Assembly: GCA_011033025.1 (NCBI GenBank)
Contig: WFMF01000009.1
Span: forward strand, 992,001 to 1,056,000
Source of the DNA: Beroe forskalii
Lineage: Eukaryota; Ctenophora; Nuda; Beroida; Beroidae
Length of the DNA: 64,000 bases
Reading direction: 5' to 3'
The position numbers were made by a program, and so were the translations under genes. Shown in pieces: positions 46,301 through 59,530 of this stretch. The notes under the pieces are model-generated. The model worked only from the letters and a program-made list of their open reading frames with translations, searched no databases and was not told where the DNA came from. Numbering within the stretch: position 1 is the first letter of the stretch; each line of letters opens with the position of its first letter.

Positions 46301-49300
46301 CTTCGATTCCTGTCATTGGCTGTATAGCTGTTGGAATGGAAGTAAAACCTTCGAGATAAAAAAAGTACTGTGGTACGTACTGTGGAACGTACCAGTTTAG
46401 GTGCCGACTAGCAAGAACAAGTGATACGATACGTACCGCGGTACGTACTGCGGTAGGTGCCGACTAGTTGGGGAACCCACTACCCCACTTGTCGGCACAG
46501 ACCGCAGTACGTACCGCGGTAAGACAAGTAGGGAGAGTTCAGTAGGGCGGATTGTTCCGTGAAATTTGGGAATGAAGCAAATGATTTATTTCCCGGGGCG
46601 AGAACGAAATCAACGGGTCCAGAATATTCTAACGAAGTTAAAATTCTATGACGTAGCAAAGCTTATGAGTTGGGGATTGAGGGAAAACAGCCTTGGTGAC
46701 GTCAGTAATCGTTGACGTAACTTTATCACTAGTCCCGCCCTCATAGAACTGGTATATATAGTATATACTCACCTAGCATTCTGCAGATTGAAATGACGAA
46801 TTCCTTCACTGTGATACTCGAGTCTTGGTAGTACGATTTGATTGTCTGAAATTATTGTTATCTGTAATTTTAGAAGCTACTTTTCGATGTATATTCGTTA
46901 GTTTTTGGCATCGGATGACGTTCTTTGGAACTGAAATACGTGTACCAACAGAACCGTGACCTGACATTAATTTTCATGCAGGAGAATCAACAATGACTTA
47001 TAGCGTAATAACCATTCTCCGATTTCCCATAAATTCTATTTCTCAGAAAAGTCGTAGGATGGATTTCTGAGCTATACCTTAGGTCATCGGCACCTGTATA
47101 ACCTTAAATAGTTCACACCTTAACTTTTACAAACCTTTAATTCTACTGACAGTAATTTCTAAGATCTTTTTAGACAGTATCAAGAAAGTTCCTGTCTCCA
47201 CCCTTCAACCCTTATTTTATATCTATGGCCCAAAATTCACACGGTAGACTGTAGAGAATGGGTGTGAACCCTTTACTGGCCTCCAGGAGAGTTCTACTTC
47301 TAGGGAAAAAATTGCAACGTTTTTCTCGTGCAATAATTAGTGATTTCGGTGTATAATCTTGTCCATAAAGTTCACAATCTTGAAACGCAAATTTTTGCCA
47401 AAGATTCGCACGGTCAAAAAAGGGCGTCGCCCATATCGACCAGTTCCGACACAGCTATGTCGGTAAACTTTTGTTGTTCAGTAAGGGCACTATGTTAAGG
47501 AACATAACTACCGATATTTGGCTTGCTAGGCGGTAGTCTCGGGTCAAAACTAAGAAGAGCCTCACTGGTCACCACCCACAGTCTATACTCACTGTATTTG
47601 AATCGGGCCAGATTTTTCAGTGAAAAACCTATTGACTCTGTAACCGATTGTCGCAACCAAATTGCATGAAATTAAAGTTTAAACTCTGTCGTTGTTTCAG
47701 TTGCTGTTTTTGGTCACGTGAGCAAGTCGACACTATTCAAATGCGTCGAATTTAGTCACCATCCCCCCCACACACACACACACTGCACGCACCTGCTGGA
47801 AGTATTTGAGGGACAGGATGTGGACCAGAGTAGGACAGAGCGACTCCACGTCATTCATAGCACACGTGCAGTGCGTGTTATGAGTGGACAAGTCAGAGAG
47901 CGAGATACTGAGGTCCCTGGTGGGGGGGAACTGTAAGTGAGGGACTGGGGGAGGGGGGTTAAGTGTTAGTGAGGGTCATATTCTGGGGGGTAAGCATAAT
48001 AAGTATAATAAGCTTAATAAAGTGAGGATGGTATGATTAGGCTGCTAGGTGGGCGGGGTTGAGTGCTAGGGAGCGTGGTAGGATTACGTCTCTGGGGGGA
48101 GTAAAGTGTTAGTGAGGAATGAGAGTGGCATGAGCATAGGGTCATGAGGTTTTTTAAGCTTATTAAAGCTTAGGGTCTCGCAGATCTTCCTAAAATGAAG
48201 AAAGAGAAAACAAATAAAATATTAACTTGTGTTTGGGGGCGTCGTAGAGGTCGCATGTTGCTTCTATCCCTTCACTGTTGCAGCAACTGCAGTACACTTT
48301 GTGAACGAGGTGGTCCAGGTCAAAGTCAGAGCACTTCACACGGGACTCCCCCAACTGTAGAAAACAGCATCAATCAGTTCCAATCAAAATTATTTTATTT
48401 AAAATGTGGTCAATCATGGCTCTGGTACTCATAAAACATGACAAACTATGATAGCAAATCTTGTACCAGTAAACGTGTACGGAAACAGGACTTTTCCCAT
48501 TCGATACTGCACTATTATCACGCCCTTAAATTAATCTATATCTCAATTTTGGTTCGAAAATATCTAAAACACATGAAACGATGTACGTACTTCGAAACCA
48601 ATCTTTATGAACAGACGTGATGTGTAGAGCATGATTAGGATTGCATCCTTGTTGGATCAGACTGATCCTCGACTCGTTTATTTTATTGGCATGATCAATT
48701 ATTGCATACTGACCTGATAGTTGCCGCGTGACGTACGGGTTGAAGTTGTCCCCCACACCGTCAGTTGCCAGGAACACAGTGCAGCTATTATCGGCCTGCA
48801 AAGGTCATGAAGATAGATTTTTATAAAAACAGACACGCGGCTATTGGGTCCATTTTGGGATATTTCCCCAATGTGCAGCCCAAGGGATATATATTTATCA
48901 TCCGATTTAGGCCCGCAGCCCGAAGGGCGAGGGTCTAAACTTATATGGATCCGATGAGGCAAGTTTCTGTGTATAATAGTCACCGATGAAAACATCTGAC
49001 GGTTCTATAATCTAGGGGTCACAGGGGAACATGAGTGTCCACAAGGTAACAGCTACTCGAAGAGGAATAAGTTCGAAGGCTAGGAGATGAGTGAAACACC
49101 AAGAGAAGTAGTGTACCATACTATGTATGCGCCCATTTGGTTTGACCCAGATTCATAATCTCCACCAATTTCATATACCTGGAGCAAGTATAATTAGTAA
49201 TTACCCCACTTTTGTCACCCAGTCTCCTCCCATGTTCCATCTTATCAGGTCCTCCAAAATGCGAATAAACCCACGCCCCTCGCTAATTCCTTAAATAACA

Positions 49301-52300
49301 ATACGACTCAACTCACAAGTGAAACAGAGTAAAGGAGATTGGCGAGATCTGGCTTCGTGCCAACAACGGGCCCCAGACAACCCCCACAGTCTTTCATATC
49401 ACGAGTTACCGAATCCATGCTGCAAATAAACGATGTTTCTCCGATTTGAATTTTTGTTAAACTTTCAAAGAAAAATTTTTGTGTAAAACCTTGCCGTCTT
49501 TTTTTCCTGTTCCCAGAAAGAGCTTAACGGTTTTCTAATCCGATAGTATTGCCGCACTTTTTTGAATTATTCCAGAGTTTCAGTGCTGTAACGAGGATGT
49601 GTATTGTGTGCACTCAAGCGTTCTCTTGACCAAACTATTGAAATCTATACGAATGATGTTAGGCGTCATTATTTACGTTAGGTACATATATGCGATGTAT
49701 GGTAATGCCACGTAACGTAGCGCCACAGTAGTGTTCTAATTAAAATCGACACATTTGAATAGTGCCAGCTTGGTCACGTAACCCATAACTTTGAACTGAT
49801 CTTGGGCATAAGGTTTTGGGTAAGCCAGCCCAATTCAAATGCGTCGAGTAAAACAGTAATATTTGGACCAACCTGTGGGACAATATGTCGAGTTGTTTGG
49901 CAGTCTTGCAGTATTTATAGGTGGCAGTGTCTCCTACCCTCACATTGCACACCACCCACTGCTTATCTGAAGGTGATGTGAGATCAGTGTTTAAGATGTG
50001 TTGTCAGTGCAGGCTGAGTTATCATTGGCATCAGTGTAAACGAAGTTTTATGTTCATTTGTATTTTACTATTTTGCTCAAACCAGGAACTTGATGAGTCA
50101 TAATTGACTCTCCCCAGAATGAAGCTGGCCATGCTTCACCAAAGTCTAGTGACATGGATAGGAAATACAAGCAGCACCTGAAGGTGATGTGAAGTTGAGC
50201 GGTACTATGACTGTAGCACACAGAGTAGTGAGTCCCGAACCCCCACTGTCAATGAGGTGTTGCTGTGCGGTCTCCATAGCCTCTTGTAGGTACGAGAACA
50301 CGTCCGAGAGGATAGCATCGTTAGAAGCAGTATTCGATTTAGCGATAATATCATATCACACACACACGTCACACACGGTAGTTTGATTTGAGTACTCGTG
50401 ACCCACGAAAATGCACCAAATCACATCCTGGAGAAAATAGCCGACAGTTGACATTTGACACGCCCACAGAGAACAGCCTCATCAAGCTTCGGTTGTCAAA
50501 TCACCCAGGAGTACCCACCCGAGCTCTTGATGGTGATATCCACATCACCCAGGACTACCCACCCGAGCTCTTGATGGTGATATCCACATCACCCCGGACT
50601 ACCCACCCGAGCTCTTGATGGTGATATCCACATCACCCAGGACTGCCTACCCGAGCTCTTGATGGTGATATCCACATCACCCCAGGACTACCCACCCGAG
50701 CTCTTGATGGTGATGTCCACGTAGAAGAGGTTCTCAGTCAGGCTCTGTAGGGTGGAGAGGACAGCTATCCGAGCTGCCGTGCTGGAGGCTTCTCCCCAGC
50801 CACACCCGTCCGCACAAACCTGGAGAGGGAGTTAGTGAGCCTTCGTGGTGCGGGGAGTAGGGAAGCTTTTGTGTCGGTCATTTTGGAACATTTTAAGTCA
50901 ATCTTGACAAGAAGAATTACTGGTGAATGCAGCTGCCGACGATAATCACATGATTTTCCAAAGCTTCTGATGATTACATGCTCGTATAAATAATGACGTG
51001 TAAACTACTGTAACTAGTGTAGTAGAAGGCCACCCACCAAAATGGCCGTGTTTCTGGAGCAGATGACAGCAGCACAGTCAGCGATGGGGTCCCCCACAGT
51101 GTGCCCGGCCCTCCCAGCATCTTCCTCGTACAGGGATATGGACATCGCGTAGCCCATCTCACCTTCCGTGGCGTTCCAAAGGGTTGGATCGTGGAATCCA
51201 GGGTGGAAACTGAGGCAAAGTGATTGCTTTAGTGTTGTTTTCATGGGATGGTTGGAGGGGGTTGGTGTGCATGGCCAGGAGTTTTGAGGCCGGATCTTTA
51301 TAGAATGGTTTATAAGAAGTTATTTAGACTTAGGTAGACTTTCTGAAAGTGGGACTATTTTGAAACCACTAGAAAAACTTTTGTCGAAGGAGCCGATTAA
51401 AACGGTTCAAAAATGATTCCATTTTTGTCCATATGGCCAGTTAAAAAAGGCCGACTAAAAAAGGCCAATAAGGTATCATCCAAAATACAATTTTCACAGT
51501 AATGAAATTTGGTATGTCTCCCATATAAACGGCTCTGAGAATTTCGTGATTATTTGGATATAAATTAGAGAATTACAATTTGAAGTACAGTCTTGCAAAC
51601 GAATCCCGAATACGTAATGTAAATTGGGATAGAAATCTTGTAATAATTGCCAATTTCTAAACACAAGGATATACCTTATTTCCACGTTTATGAATTTATA
51701 GGATTGGAGTTAGGTCAAGTACTAGCATGCGTGACCACTCCACACGGACAGGAAACGCTAATCTTTAGGTTGCTACCCTTATGTTATAACGGTAGCAGCT
51801 CGATTAAAAAGATGTGTGAAATATGGTATTTTTGTGGAATTTTGAAGAAACGTTAAATGGTTTGAGCCCATAGATTAAGCACATAATTATGCAAAAAAAC
51901 ACACTTTCAGAAAGCCTACCCAAGCCTTCTTATGGACCATACTAACAAGATTGGGCCTCAGAGCTTCTGGCTCATCGCTCTCCTGCGGGTTTTGTCAGGT
52001 GCCCTATAATATAGTTATGAGCATTGATAGTTCTACCGTTTAAATTCTTACCACTGAATTCCTATCTTCAGTTGATTAATTACGTAAGTTTTTGCTCTTA
52101 ATTCGAGACATCACTCTAAGTCTCTAAACATAGTACCCTATAGTTTCTGGAAACATGGAACACTTACAAACCTAAGAGATCGAGGTCGCTGGCCGACAGC
52201 CAAATTGTCCACCTTTAACCCTAGGATGGAAGGTGATAGTCAGAAAGACAACATACTGGAAGCAAAGTTGGATGCTGGCTCATTGGCTGGAGTTGTCATT

Positions 52301-54250
52301 GGAATATTCATTTTCGTATCGTTTGCAATCGATAATATTTTACTTGATGTTTGTGAGATCAAGTTTAGTTGATCTTGTTTGCCTATCGGTAGATAAAAGG
52401 AACTCACTTGGGGGAAAATACTTCGACAGTTTTTCTTTAATGTTGTCATCATACGGTGCTATGTGGCGCATCTGAATGTCGCCATTTGGTACTACGACTG
52501 AAATAAAATAGTGACGGGAACTTTTAGATCAGATATTTTTGAGAAACGAGAAACAATGAAAAGTGACATTTTTGATCATTATAGCTGATACCATACATAC
52601 ATTGAACACACAATCATCCCTTTGGTACCTATATAAGTTATTACGAAAGTTTCATAACACATGTAATTCAATGAACATATTATGAAAGATAACTCACTAT
52701 CTAAATTGGGGAGGTTCTCATAATTCTGATCAACGATGGCTTCTCTGCATGGAAGCGGCTTTCCCTGCGTAATTTTGGTAGCACGGTGCAAAGTAGGGAT
52801 AGAAGATAAACACTTACCACAAAATGCAAAAAAGCAACCAATTCAGCTTCCAAACCTAGAGCAACCCAGACAATATTCCTACATAAGTAGGGAAATAAAA
52901 CTTACAATGGTTTTATAGATGATGTTTTTGAAGTTCAACATCAAGACTGTTCATTTCTCACTGCGTCTCTTGTTTGCATGGGAAACAGTGCTGTAAATAA
53001 GGAAATAACCTAAGTTGATAAGGCGAAGAAATTATAATCAGCAAGTCGTCTAATAATCAGCATCTAAACTTTGGTAGTTGATATCAAGAGAGTTATGCGA
53101 CACAATGAACTGATCGATGAGAATGTTGTTTGAGAACAGAATTTGTTTTACAATTTGTCATCCGTAGGTCAGGGTATGATAACTCTGAAAAGATGACAAA
53201 AGCACAAAGGAGGAAATTACTCTGATGTTGTTTCGCCATTACTCACTCGATAAGCAAACGATTTAATCATATCGAATGTAGTAAAACCAAATGTAGAAAA
53301 ACCAAATAAAGTAAAACAAATTTATCACCACTACTAATCACAACAATCAAATTTGAGGTTATAATTGAGAACAAGTTACTGAAAGTGCCGATGATTGCAG
53401 AATTTAATTCAATACCTTGACCAAAAATTTGCTTTTCACTGCTAAAAAGCTGCTTTAAATCCGTCAATTTGAGAAGTAAAATCAAAATGTATTAAAACCA
53501 AATGCAGGATATAAAATAACACAGTCACACACAAACAATTCAAAAAAACACTGTCCCCAAAGGTGGAGTAACATTTCACTTATCAAAAGCAGGGTAATTT
53601 GATACTTTGTGAGATTTCTGCAGGAGTATTAAAAGCTTCACCAGGAAGTACAAAGAACTGGATTCGGATTGCAAAAAGTCATGGCAAATGTAGTAAAAAC
53701 AAAGGAAAATACAGGCGTGGGCTATATTCATCAGGCATGGTCAATAAACTAATATGATCAAATGAAACAGATGTCAGATGTCAGATGTTATCAATATTGA
53801 AAGTCTGTTATATCACTACTTAAGAAGGAAGTTGCATATCAACTTTAAGGAATATGTAAACTTAGGTTGAGTTCAATATTGAATATATGACCGTTAAATC
53901 ATTTGACGGAAATGCGAAAGCGAGCACTTCTTGATTTGAGTCACGAGAAAAGTAAGGAGAGGTTATTACGCATGGTTTCATGGTTTCTGATGGTTTCAGT
54001 TAATAGGACAGTGTATAGAGCCAGACGACAGTCATGATTCAGTGAAATAATTCATGATTCAATGATCATTGAAAATACAAGCAGGATAAAGATTTCAGGA
54101 GCAAGAGATAGGCATATTGTAAATCTAAATTTGGCGGCAATTTCAACCACCTATTTATCGAAATATCGATCCAATGCCCACGAGACTTACCTTCAGCAGA
54201 TCAATCTTAGTTTTAGCCAATTGCTGACAGTCTCTGGCGGTCCTTGAGCC
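43273..54250 (-). CDS. PP2C-like domain protein (CG9801-like), fourteen exons seen, N-terminus missing
   Basis: Exons on the minus strand: 54191-54250, 52698-52764, 52408-52497, 52172-52220, 51038-51209, 50696-50819, 50178-50282, 49873-49966, 49317-49419, 48714-48795, 48227-48354, 47793-47930, 46773-46845, 43273-43634. Most junctions join in phase. PPM/PP2C landmarks in order: VCADGCGWGEAS (family DGxGG), GLTTLCATVIV, VVCNVRVGDTATY (family NVGDSR), CGGCLGPV with PDLANL, FLATDGVGD (family SDGxWD) and GKLDHASLVAV (family DN replaced by DH). The metal-binding Asp residues are mostly kept, so it may be an active metal-dependent Ser/Thr phosphatase or a relative with altered activity. The C-terminus ends in an acidic tail inside a minisatellite. 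Two joins (48714/48354 and 48227/47930) are each one base out of phase, next to a C5 and a G7 run. No first exon with a start was found. Confidence 0.8.
44560..44890. repeat. Tandem palindrome-rich array (CTAGTCGGCACCTACCGCAG)
   Basis: About six units of 45-63 bases each start CTAGTCGGCACCTA and then carry alternating CGCAGTACGTACCG-type palindromes. Related sequence occurs at 46190-46525 in both orientations. Confidence 0.85.
45142..45329. mobile_element. Foldback MITE-like element, about 188 bp
   Basis: The left arm GGTGGGTGTTGACCCCTGTT, then TGATCACATGA, is inverted at the right (TCACGTGATCA, then AACAGGGGTCAACACCCACC). The arms match over about 40 bases with few differences. No coding content; the plus-strand open frame across it is incidental. 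Confidence 0.75.
45480..45945 (-). pseudogene. Decayed LINE 3' fragment (reverse transcriptase C-terminal part)
   Basis: On the minus strand the peptide LQRTFTSRIGGQQHLNYWER runs on through RRERYAILMMWKIL and TLYDRFF to GPKLWIKVP, matching the conserved tail of non-LTR retrotransposon polyproteins common in invertebrates. After a stop at 45587-45589, a second frame continues with PPVSGY and NSLVDY, the usual end of this tail. It is frame-broken and 5'-truncated, inside an intron of the PP2C-like gene and in the same orientation. Confidence 0.8.
46190..46525. repeat. Second palindrome-rich array related to 44560-44890
   Basis: Contains the same GTCGGCACCTACCGCAGTAC units in both orientations. 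One unit at 46233-46294 is a 62-base hairpin whose arms are AACTAGTCGGCACCTAC and its inverse. Further TACGTACCGCGGTA-type palindromes follow. Confidence 0.85.
50505..50720. repeat. 44-bp repeat, five copies, extending a PP2C-like exon end and its splice donor
   Basis: The copy at about 50677-50720 is the 3' end of the exon 50696-50819 plus its donor. Four further copies run into the intron, each keeping AAGAGCTCGGGTGGGTAG (minus strand), that is, the exon end and donor. Reading through the first donor meets an in-frame stop (GGTGGGTAG). Confidence 0.9.
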
Positions 54251-56202
54251 CTGTCGAGAAGCGGCAAATGTCAGCATTCCAGGTTAAACATGACATTTGG
54301 GCTTTAGCGTTTCTGTATTTCTATAGCTTGATCCTTCGTGACCCATGATAGTGCTCGTGAACCATGCAGTTGTGTTGGACCTGAAATGGTTGAAGATGAA
54401 ACAAAATTCCTAATCATGTCAAGTTCTCATTTTTCAACCAATGGAAAGAAAATGAATATCTCCATGGAACTTTGATTCATAGAGATGCATATTAGGTGCT
54501 ATAATGTAATTGTATTGGCTATGAATATGCGAATCTTATGCGGATAATAATCATAATATCTCATGAATTCACCAATGAAACCATCAATTTTATCTACATC
54601 TATTGTAAATTATGTAAAGAATTTTTATCGAATTCAAATATTTAGTCCAATTTAAATTCCAATGAAAACATGGGGATGGAGGATCAAAGGGCAACTTGAC
54701 GGGATAGTACGACTTTTTTTCTCTGAAAACACAAATTGACTCGGTATTCTTCAGTCTCAGTAATAGACCGGGGGGACGATTGCAGTTTTTTGGATTTTTA
54801 CTACGGTGGGGGACAGTTATTTAATAACACCCTACCGACCCCGTTAAGAAGAAATTTGGAAATTTTGAAAATCATACAAATAAATCAAAAGAAAGTTCAT
54901 ATCTTTTGTTGGAATTTTACAGTTATATCAAGCAGAAATCAGAAAGCTTTGACGACAGTTTTCCCATAATCATGCTCTTTTTGTCAGAATGATGTTGATT
55001 ATGACTTTGATCAGCAAACCATTGAGTCCCAACATTCTCACAGCTTTCTTATTGCGAACCATTTGATTCAAATTCACCCCCTCTTATTTGAAAGCCCCTT
55101 TACACGACATTTTTAAAAATTTGCACTGGGGGAGTGTGGGACAGCTATAATATCCCCCCTCCCGTCTATTTGAGACTGAAGAGTATTTGTTAACAATTGA
55201 ATTTTTGCTCTACTCAAGAAAAATTAAGCCGTTTCGTCATTATTTGGTAACTTCCCAAGATGGTTATCATGTAACAGCCCACAAATCACTTTCAGCCGTT
55301 TGATGATTCGTGTTCACGTTATCTCGCCATCTCGGACCAATATCAGAATATCTCGTTTATCTAGTTCTATAATGCAGATATTTCAATCCGTAAAACGCAG
55401 TACAAATTTGCAGTGATTCGAACAACTCATGTCTCTGTGTTTTTCAAACACAGGATTTTGAGGTTTTATATAATTCTGAATAATTACTGTAACTACGTCC
55501 TACAAAAATTAACAACAATTGAAGGCCTAATAAAACGGGTCATGATTGTGTTGCGCAAAATGCACCACACGCAATTTTTCGGTTTCGTCAGAGCATCAGC
55601 TATGCCAATTATAGGTACTAGAATTACTTGTAAAATGGGGCATTACTTTATTACCACTAATGTGCTTATTTATGGTCAGTTCTGGTCGTGAAACAAATGA
55701 ATGTCCTCCAGCAAACCTTTTAGCATCCATAAATAGAATTTCTATAGGATGAGTGAGAATTTTATATTTACGTTCCACCTCGATGGTGATTGAAATTTCT
55801 ATATTTAACTCGTATGTGATAAAAGATTTCACGAATCAAATGACTATAAAAAGAATTGAACCCACGTTCGGGCAAGATTTTACAAGCGCCTAATCACGAA
55901 AATAACTAACAATTATGGCCCTGTAAAATGGCAAATGGCGCTCCTCACCTTAATCTCAAAGAATTTCAACGTACCAAGCAATCAAGCATCAACCTGTATG
56001 AAGTTCAGCTACTTTAAATTCGAATGTTTCAAGATGAAGGCGTAAGATGTTGATCACAAATTAGTCACGAACCGATAGAGGAATACGAACAAATTTTGAA
56101 TTTGTCAATAGATTTTAAATTTTGCGTCTGCGATGACACGACTTTTCGTTTACGCTGCTATCAGTATCAGTACAATAGTTAGACCCCAGCTTATCGTGAC
56201 AG

Positions 56203-56292
56203 GACGTGTCATGTCACGTGTCACGTCACGTGTCACGTCACGTGTAACGTCACGTCACGCGTCACGTCACGCGTCACGTCACGCGTCACGTA
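56203..56292. repeat. TCACGTCACGTG array
   Basis: Twelve-base and ten-base units (TCACGTCACGTG, then TCACGTCACGCG) repeat. The early units contain the E-box palindrome CACGTG. It is a simple-sequence array; a regulatory role is only a possibility. Confidence 0.75.
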
Positions 56293-59200
56293 CGCTTCGT
56301 CATTCGTCACTTGTTGTAACAAATCGTAAAGTGAAGCGTAACGTTCCCGTCACATCATTTCATGACAACACCAGATCTTAGGTAATGCTGAAACCAATGG
56401 GAATAGAAAACTACACTTTTAAAAAGGTCATCAGGTTTTTTTTGGTGAAACAGTTATTTTCGCCGGCACTATATAACCAATGGTTACTAACCATGCGTTA
56501 CTAAACATGCGCTAGAAACACTTAATTGAATTCATTCTATCTACAAATTTCATGAATTTCGCACGGATTTGGCTCATCCATATAAAGTTCATTTCGTGGA
56601 CAATGAATTCTGTGATGTATAAAATATTTTGTTTTGTATTGTATAGTGAGGAAAAATGCACCATGACCAATGATTTGCTGCTAAGATAAAATGCAAATGG
56701 AGTTATAAAAAAATAATATTGTGAAATCAGGCCAGCACATTTTTCCCAACACAATCACTAGTACTGATAAGATGAATAATGATAAGATAACTTGGTAGAA
56801 TGATCCGAAGATACCATACACCAGGTATTTAATTGATTGTGGTAGAAGGTTTGTTGATGAATCGTCTCAAAGCACCGCACGGTGTCATTAATAAGTTAAA
56901 CCATACTTGAAACATTCATTGCCTTGGTCTCTTATATTTACTTAATCGTATGTTAAATTGTTCAACAAACCAAAAATTTCATTCTCTATGTGGTTGCCGG
57001 TTGGTTCAACCGTATGAAATTAATACCGTATAGAAATGAAAAAAGAATCTCCGCAAAAATCATGAAAAATCAATTTTCAGTTCAAATTTAAAGTTATTTG
57101 ACGTTTGCTGTTCCAAAAATATGTCTTACTAGATTGCTGCGACAATAGGCCCTTGCTTTGCATGCTGGGACTCGAGAGAGAGACAAATTCACACAGTCAT
57201 GTCAAAATACGATCACAGTTCAGAGACACTACGGCTAAGACAGGCGTGACTTTTGCTCTGTCAGAAGACTGAGGAGAGCAAACAACGTTTCACCATCATT
57301 TGTTTCTGCATATCGTTTAATTTCCTCAACACTCTACTTATTCAGTCGTATAAAAATTCCGTAGACCATTATTGGTGGTTCTGATCTTGATTTAAGTTTC
57401 TTCAGAGTTCAGTGAGTAGTGGTGACAACTATTTCCACAAAACAAATTCCCATCCAACAACCGACAGCGTTTCACCATGAACGTTTGCTATTTGATTTTT
57501 TTTTTTCCAAATTTCATTAAGCCTCTACCTTTGTGAGTCCTTAAGCACAGTACTCTTTGTCCCAGTGTCAACACAGGATAGGATCAACGATTTGTGACCA
57601 TGAAAATCTGATCTTAACGTTCAAATCGTAAAAAGTGTTGGTCTTATAAAGGTCTAATTGAAAGTTTGACGTGTCGCTTCGAAGAAAGATTCTTTCCGTA
57701 TAAATAATTTTGCACCACTCCGAAAAAAACTGATTCGGGGCACTGGGTTCTTTCCATTCTAAGAATTTTTGCCGTGTTCCAAATCTGTTCAATGGCCTAT
57801 TGCAGATTCCTGTAACGAGTTGGCCCCCATTTTCCTCCTCCACAGACTACAGTCATCTTCTTCGGAGAACTAGCAAAAAAATCATTTTAATTTTTCCCGG
57901 AAATGAAACATTCAATTATAATGGGTCAATGACTGGCATGCACAAAACTGCCAAGAGAAAGACATATTTTGATATGGACCGTCTCGTTTGTGCTGCCTTC
58001 TCAATAGATATTCCATATCCTTCAGGTGCGAGGGGCTTTTCATATTAGGATAATTAATTACAGGTAGGAGCATCTTGGCAACTTTCCAGACAATTGTGCT
58101 TCCCACAGTGCTAAACTTAGATTCTATAGATGAAATCTCATTTCTAAGTTAGCAGTTTATAGCCTGCGTCATGAAACGGTTCCTGCTTCCTATTTCTCTA
58201 CTTGAATTCATTTCGATGTCTAAGAAAGCTGCATAATCTTGCTGGATGAACCATTTTATTTTAGGATCTGAAAATCTAAATTTAGTTTTGGTTATGAGAC
58301 TGCTTACACTTTTGAATACTTTCTATAGAGTTGGAATAGAAGAAATCGTAAACTTTGGGGATTTGAAGAACAGTTTACATTTTTGATTTGATGGAATTTT
58401 CAAAGATCTGGAAGTTATAATTACGAATCGCTCGCATTTTTGGCAGCCTATTACGTGATCTCCTTGGTTTGTGATACCAACTGGACCGATGAGAAGGTTG
58501 TATGTAAGATAACCAACGTCAGATACAACCACCTGAGATAGGCTCTGGAAAATCAGAGCAATGCGCTAGTTCATAATAATCGTACGTCTCAAGTCTCAAG
58601 TCTCAAGTCTCAAGATGGTATGTTGCTAGGACATGATAATAATGGTACCTACTTGCATTTCTCACCTCATCTTAGAGCACTAATGTCAACACAAATCACG
58701 TTCGGAAACATGCGTTATACTTATCAAGTCTCAAGGATTCGAGCTTGAAAGCTTTTAGCAAGTTCGTGGTGATCGTGCCGAGATAAAGCAACAAAATGGC
58801 ATCTATAAAAGGCCGTTCTCGAACCACTGTTTCACTGAGTTCGTGGTAACTGTAAACTGCAAAGGAGTCATGACCGTGTATTGCCTGACAGTGACAATGG
58901 TTGCGTGCCTTTTTTACATACTATATAAGATATCTGAAAATTCTACGGCGTGCTTTTATGTGCGGTACCTATTCTGATAAATTATTGAGGCCTACAACAG
59001 GTTTCAAACTGGTTTTTGAGGTGCAAAATAAACCAGCTGATACATGACCACCACACTGAGTAGACAGAAATATTAAATCATGCATAACCACTTTAACTTC
59101 ATGCTGTGTGGAATGAATAATTTCATCATTCCTGTTCTTGCTTCTAGAGTTCTAGGTCCGAGGATGTGTCATTGCATGGCTGTGTGTCAGTAACTGTACG

Positions 59201-59339
59201 TGTTTTGTTATCTGTACGTTTTTCTGTATGTGGCCCCTTAATAACTTTATTCGGCGGAATGTGGCGTGGTACGAGGTCCATGGCCGTTTGACAGCGATCT
59301 GCGACCGTTGTATCATGGCCGTATGAGACACCGGTAGAA

Positions 59340-59530
59340 TCTTGTCGTGTTTGTTTGTGTGAGTGTGAGTGTGTGTGTGTGTGCTTATGTTCGTATGCTT
59401 GTGTATGCGTTTGTGTGTATGCGTTTTCGTGTGTTTGTAGGCGTTTATACGTCTTTGTATGCGTTTTTGAATGCATGTATGCGTGTTCATGTGTTTGTGT
59501 GTGTGTGGTCGTTCTCGTGTGTGTGAGCCA
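59340..59530. repeat. GT-rich microsatellite with degenerate GTGTATGCGTTT units
   Basis: GTGTGT runs alternate with TGTATGCGTTTG-type words. His/Thr-rich (minus) and Cys/Val-rich (plus) open frames across it are repeat artefacts. Confidence 0.75.
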
